The notes under the pieces are model-generated. The model saw only the letters and a list, made by a program, of their open reading frames with translations, was not told where the DNA came from and ran no database searches. 64,000 bases of DNA from Dermatemys mawii (Eukaryota; Chordata; Testudines; Dermatemydidae): assembly GCA_007922305.1 (NCBI GenBank), contig ML677348.1:20151327-20215326 (forward strand), in the 5' to 3' direction. Below are positions 58,518 through 64,000 of this stretch, piece after piece. The stretch's first letter is position 1, and the number at the start of each line of letters is the position of its first letter. Both the position numbers and the translations under genes were made by a program.

Positions 58518-59120
58518 AAATCCAAGTCCCAAACACCTTTTTAAAAAACAATTTCAAGCTAACATAATTGCATTAATTGTGTTTTTAACCTAAGTCTGTT
58601 AAACCTGTTTTTAAAAGCTATTCAAGACTACTTCTGAACATGTTCTAATAAATGGCTTGGAATTTCCCCATAGCAGTTATGCAAAAGTTTTTCTGTGTAG
58701 GACTCAACACTTTTTATAATAGTCTTTAGCACGAGGAAAAATCATTCCCAGGAATGAAAGGGTTAATATTCAGTGCCTACAATTAAATGGAACTCAGAAA
58801 TAAATAGATGTGTTCCCTCTATCACCAGAGAAAAACGTTTGTATCTGAAATAATTGGATTTGTTGTCTGGATCGCCAGAGTATTTACACTTCAGAATGAC
58901 TGTACAATATTTGTGCAAGTCTCATGGAGCTTTGCTTTCTTTTTTTAAATTAAAGCCAAGAGGCCCAGACTTGAGAAGAAACAACCTGAGTTCCTATCAG
59001 TAGTTTCTCAGAGCAAAAAATCCAGCTCAGAAAATCCAGCTCAGAAAATCCACAAAGGTTTGAGATCCTCCAATTGACAGGTACCTTTAAAAATGCTATT
59101 TTTCTTTAAAGGGACAGAGT
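58518..59120. other. RB1 intron 17, nothing recognised
   Basis: AT-rich. A 14-bp unit (agctcagaaaatcc) is tandemly doubled at about 59024-59051. Confidence 0.4.
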
Positions 59121-59124
59121 GGGT

Positions 59125-59290
59125 GAGCCAATATCTTTTATTGAACCAACTTCTCTTGGTGAAAGAGAGCTCTGCGTAAGCTCGAAGCTCTGTCTCTCTC
59201 ATCTACAGAAGTTGGTCCAATAAAAGATATTACCTCACCTACCCTATCTCTCTAATATCCTGGGACTGACATGACTACAATAACAATGCA
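59125..59290. mobile_element. Inverted-repeat MITE-like element
   Basis: Two arms, caatatcttttattgaacca / acttct and agaagt / tggtccaataaaagatatta, form a stem of about 30 bp; the right side ends in gggactgacatgactacaat. The same family lies at 37480-37605 with one arm. Confidence 0.6.
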
Positions 59291-60655
59291 TATAAGATTT
59301 TTCTTTAAAACAGCAGAGAGTGTATATGCCTTTTTAAGTGAGTGAATGAACTAAATTAATACACAAATATTGGTTACCCTGAAGGCATGTAAAACAATTT
59401 TTAAATGTTATAATAAGTAATGACCTATTTAAATTGGATACTTGCTCATATAATTCTACTTAGCTTCACCTTTCAGGAAGACATTAGAAAAAATGCCTGC
59501 AAATAATTAAGCACTGTCATTCTGAATTATCTGATAAACGAAGAGAAGAGCATGGTAATTCCAAAGCTGTGGAATGTTGCTGTACAACTATGTCATAACT
59601 GATCCTATTGTTTATAGCTGAACTTTATCCCATTGTAGTCTCCCCTTAGCTTGTTATAAATGTGATCCAGCTATTAGCAAATTTCACTAATTGCCTGAAT
59701 AGTAGAATAAATTTAGCATTGTAGATAAAGGCCAAAAATGTTCAAATACAGGATGCCTAAAGTTAAACTCCTAAACGAAAACAGCCTGATTTTTGGAAGT
59801 GCCAAGTACTTGTGAATCCCACTGAAGCTGCAGGTACTTATCTTAGGAAGTTTGGCCACTTCTATTCAGGTGCCGAAATATGGATTTAGGAATCTGATTT
59901 TAGCTTACCCAAGTTTGTACATTTTGGCCATAAGGAAAAGAGAAAACAGAGTTATTATAATTGTGGTTTCTGAAGATATCACATCAGATTTCCCACTTTT
60001 GTATTTATCTTCCTGAGTAAGCTGGTCAGAAACTTCCCAATGACATACTGATTCATCAAGTCCAAAACGTTTCACAGAGATATTCCTTATTGTGTTACTA
60101 GCACCATCTTCTAATTATCAAAATTGCATTTTTAAAAATCTGCTAATATGCTTTTTTCTATTTATGTTGTAGATAACGGAAATAGGCTAGTCAGTTTCAG
60201 TTTTGTTTCTCTCCAGTTGTCATGCACTAGCACATGGTAACTGCATTTGGGTTTAAAAACTAAAGAGAAGTGCTTACATCCCCCCCAAAAATTGTTGGTG
60301 ATTAGTCTGTCTGAAGCTATCACAGAAATATTTCCAATTATTTTTTTTAATTGTTTTTACAAATCCTCCTCCTTTTTTGGCCTAAATTGAATTGTCAGTG
60401 TCCGCATAAAGAGATACTATCAACTTGACTTTTTATTTTAATTGGCTAATTAAAAAAAGTGTATTTCAGGATGAAGCATGTCCTAAATAGAATACTATTA
60501 CACAGCACGTCCTAAAAAGAGTAAATACCTTTACAGGCCTTTTTGTTCCTGGCTGTTTTTAAATGGGGATGGGGGAAAGGCACAGGCCTTCAAGTAAAAG
60601 CACCATACTTGGGCCTCCTCCCTTCACTCCTTCCTCTGTGCAAACACATACCTGC
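59291..60655. other. RB1 intron 17, nothing recognised
   Basis: AT-rich intron DNA without features. Confidence 0.4.
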
Positions 60656-60659
60656 TACC

Positions 60660-60776
60660 TAGGGTGACCAGATGTCCTGTTTTTTATAGGGACAGTCCTA
60701 GTTTGGGGGACTTTTTCTTATATAGGCGCCTATTACGCCCCACACATTTTTTCACAGTTGTTATCTGGTCACCCTA
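60660..60776. mobile_element. Mariner-type MITE
   Basis: The 117-bp element has ends tagggtgaccagatg and atctggtcaccct(a), inverted, with TA on both borders (60660-60661, 60775-60776) as for Tc1/mariner insertion. The interior tgttttttatagggacagtc fits a family well known in amniotes. Confidence 0.75.
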
Positions 60777-61009
60777 CTGCTACCCCTTCAATTTTCTGTT
60801 TCAGTAACGCTGCTACTAACAATCAAATATTGCAGCACCTGGAAAAGACCATGCGAGTTCCCCTGAAAGCAATGAATAAGTGATATGAAATTGAAAAAAC
60901 AGAATGTACCTTTTTTTATTCTAATCTCTTTCAGTTATAGATAGCGTAGGTTCTTCTTGAAAAAAAATACATCACTTTCAACTGGCAATGTAATTTTCAA
61001 CAGAGCTGA

Positions 61010-61365
61010 CTGAAAGAAACTAGGAATTTCTGTTCCACAGGAAATACTGAAATTTCAAAATTAAATAAGAACAAAACCAAAAAATTTCTATGAACAAATG
61101 TAAAAAAAATTGTTTGGAATCAATTGAAATGTTCCATTCTTGACTTTTGGTATTTTATTTTATAATAAATCTCAAAATGAAAAATAGTTTCAAAATAAAA
61201 AAAATCAAAATATTCTGTTTGACCATATGAAAATGCCTTTCTTCAATGTTTTTCTTAACAAAATTTTATCTCATAGACTTGAGGCTTTAGATTTCGATGA
61301 AATGGCATTTTCTGATGGAAAAGCTTTCTGTCAGAAAATTTTTAGCCAACTCTAGTTTTCAAGTT
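61010..61365 (-). repeat. AT-rich interspersed repeat, copy 2 of 2
   Basis: It is an inverted relative of 25945-26265, ending gaaaatttttagccaactct. It is rich in ttttc/gaaaa modules; class unknown. Confidence 0.4.
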
Positions 61366-61601
61366 TACAATGTCCTTTTTAATACTGTCAAACTGAAAGG
61401 ATACTGATTAGGGTTTTTAAAAAGCCATGATTTTGATAAAATCCAATCAACACTGTGCCTCAGTACAATATATATGTTGTAATTATGATGTTTTTATGCA
61501 ATTATGTCAAACTCAGTCAGTACTGTTTACATTCCACTGAATAAGTATGTCATGGGTGTGGGCTTTAAAACTTGCACGTGATGGTAGTGTTTAGCTCACT
61601 T

Positions 61602-61914
61602 ATCCCTGGTCTACACTGGGAGAGTGGGGGGGGGGGGAGGAGAGGGTTCGCTGTAAGATATGCAAATTCAGCTATGAGAATAGCATAGCTGAAGTTCACA
61701 TACCCAGATCGACTTACCACAGCATCTTCATGGCAGTGAGTTGACTGTTGCCGCTCCCCCGTCGACTCCGCCTGCGCCTCTCGCAGTGGAAGTACAAGAG
61801 TCGACAGAAGAGCACTTGGGGATTGATTTATCGTGTCTATAATAACCCTAAATTGACCCCCAACAAATCGATCACTACCCACCGAACCAGCGGGTAGTGT
61901 AGACATACCCATAG
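61602..61914. mobile_element. MITE of the gtcgac-rich reptile family
   Basis: The ends ccctggtctacactggg and gtgtagacatacccatag are inverted. Inner modules agcatagctgaagttcaca, ccgtcgactccgcctgcgcc and gattgatttatcgtgtcta match the copy at 28092-28374 in reverse. A G-run is at 61627-61638. Confidence 0.7.
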
Positions 61915-64000
61915 TAAAAGATCTTTAACACTGGAGCAGCCTCTTTCTAACCTTTCATTGTAGCATCCCAAAACGCAGAGCATAAAATTCTCAAAATGAG
62001 TAGGGAATACTGTGTAAAGAGCTCTGTGAATGTCCGGAATATAGAGAGTATATCCCTTACTATATGAAATGGGACAATAAATTTTAAATACGTTGTAAAA
62101 TATATATTTCTCTTAATCCTATTTTTCAATTGTGTTCTATGTTGATATTTTCCTGCCATAAACGTGGTGTCCAATACTGATGATCAACATACAGAGATGA
62201 CATCCACATGGAGTAACAAATGAAACTCTTTGTCCCACGGAAAGTAAGTTTGGCCAAAGTAACTTCACATCTTTCCTGTATACATGAAACTTTTACCATT
62301 TGTTTACAGGATCCTATTACCAAAGTTATTACTAACTAATTCTGTATTCAAAAAAGAATCTCTCAAAAACCTTAAACTTAACAGTGAAACCTAAATAAAT
62401 CTAAAATACATAGACACCCTAATATTGTGTGGAGGATATTTAGATATTTATATTTTTCTCCAAATACTCCAATAATTTTAAATAACTGGATGAGCAGCAA
62501 ATGAAACCCAAGATGACCTTCAAATTTCAACATGTAACGTCACTGGCAAGTGGTAGGGAAAAACAGACAATTTCCAGATTGACCCAATTTCAGGTATATG
62601 GAATAAAAATATTTTTCACTTCTGCATATTCCAACACCTCACCATCTCAAAGCAAAATAGACAATAAAAGCCACAAAATACCATTCTTTTGAAATGAAAT
62701 AGCAGGGAAATTATTTTCGGTTTCAAGTGGAGTTGTGTCCTTTTTATTTCCAAATATATATAGAGTGCCCAGTTCTGCGGTCAGTTATACCAGTATCCAT
62801 CACGAGTAACCCCGCTGAAGTCAATGGAAGTACCAGTGTAAAAGTGATACAAAATCATAATTGGGGTGGAATATTAAGTTATTGTAAACCTATTATTTCT
62901 ATATTTTTCAGAACCCAGAGCACACCCTGTAGGCTCTGAAGAAAGATGTATATGTGTACATGCTCAGTGAGGACGGCCAGGAGGAACTGGGATCCCCAGT
63001 GCGCTGTATCCTTTCTAGAAAATACACGTATATCATTTATAGCAATTCAGATGAGACATTTTTCTAGTTGTAAATCTGGCAGTCTGATTGTATTTTTAAG
63101 TTTAAATAACCAAGATTCTCCCCTCTGTCCTTCAATCTCCATTTTCCATACTCACTATGAAGCAGACAAACCAATGCAATGAGACAAAATTGAGCTAGGA
63201 GATTTCATATCAGCTACTATCTATAGGACCTTAGAACTTTCTTGATTTACAGCATATTTTATCTTCTTGATAGCACTCTTTCAGTTCCTCTAGTTGACAG
63301 TTTGTCAGCTCCAGGCTAAAGAGATCTTGTGGCGATTTCATATTTGTCCTTATCTTAACATTTAACAGGTTTCATTGACAGACCACAGCACAACACATGA
63401 AACAGGAACTGCGATGGGTTTGGATAACTAGACTGAAATCCTGGCCCATTAAAGTCAATGGTAAAATTTCTGTTGACGTCATTGGGGACAAGATTTCACC
63501 TCAGGGGTCTTTTTCCCAGCTTCTGTCACCCAAACCTCTCTAACAGAAAAGCAGCAGTAGTGCATTATATATCACTATTCTGCTCATTTTCATCCTTCTT
63601 ATTTATGGGTAAATGAAAGAGATTTCCGTGTGTTGGAATGGCTTTCCTTCAGGATTGCACTGAGTGAAATGTATATCAGGCTGAGCTTCGCAGCTCCACC
63701 AAAGCTACTAAACTCCAGGTGGCTGAGCTAAGGTCTTTCAAGAACAGTGGTCCTTTTACAGAGTTGCACTGCAGAAGCTTAATTTCAGCCCTTCTAAGAC
63801 AGGTGTTGTGCAGTCCTGACGGTCCCTGAAGGTTCTGGGACAGAAATAAAATTGATGTTTCTTGTCATAATGCTTTTCACTGACAAGATTTTCATAAAGT
63901 ACCTTACAAAACAATTGTATGTGGTAGGCCGTCTTCGATATTAGCCTGATCTGTACTACATGTTCTCCCATTTCCCTGTCTTTACCCTTTCTCTCCTACC
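61915..64000. other. RB1 intron 17, end of window
   Basis: AT-rich DNA. Old repeat scraps: 62765-62850 (gagtaaccccgctgaagtca) and a hairpin-family copy at 63430-63505 (tgaaatcctggcccatt ... attggggacaagatttcac). No exon found. Confidence 0.4.

Overview
This window is nuclear DNA of a non-avian reptile, most likely a turtle. The host genes are vertebrate, with multi-exon structure and GT/AG introns. The repeats are CR1 LINE 3' ends, tyrosine-recombinase (DIRS-like) retroelements, many hAT, Harbinger and mariner-type miniature elements, and old MIR/L2 copies. The species call is an inference from repeat content. Nothing bacterial, no CRISPR array and no operon is present.

Two host genes lie tail to tail. 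RCBTB2 runs on the plus strand; only its last four coding exons are here (7262-7388, 11636-11775, 12445-12575, 20766-20906). They encode the BTB domain and C-terminus, and the RCC1-repeat exons must lie before base 1. RB1 runs on the minus strand; its coding exons 18 to 27 are here (49971 down to 31665) with a probable 3' UTR to about 29845. All ten exons were placed base by base from splice sites and reading phase. Lengths match the human exons as I remember them, except exon 23, which is one codon longer. The order RCBTB2-RB1, convergent, is the conserved vertebrate 13q14-type synteny. The rest, from 49972 to the window end, is the part of RB1 intron 17 next to exon 18. LPAR6, known to sit in that intron in mammals, is not in this 14 kb.

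Region by region. 1-7261 (RCBTB2 intron): a repeat tail, a degenerate Harbinger Myb/SANT-like remnant, a small hAT element with a 59-bp tandem duplication, a solo LTR with perfect 5-bp target duplication, and L2-like scraps. 7389-20765 (RCBTB2 introns): a DIRS-like fragment, a second solo LTR, a hAT MITE, and a 3.5-kb DIRS-like element with inverted termini that itself carries an LTR. 20907-29840: RCBTB2 3' UTR and intergenic DNA with a 2.2-kb hAT element that holds a tandem array and a nested solo LTR, plus further MITEs and one unexplained 83-codon ORF. 31739-49852 (RB1 introns): two hAT MITEs, a LINE with an inverted 5' half (twin-priming structure) into which a CR1 and two hAT MITEs have inserted, and a second DIRS-like element with a recognisable recombinase catalytic box. 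49972-64000 (intron 17): a hAT element with perfect 8-bp duplication, a MIR, a Harbinger element with two converging decayed genes, and several MITEs.

The host genes are ordinary and well conserved. The interest lies in the nested transposon structures, some very close to RB1 exons. I see no evidence of a wholly new biological system.
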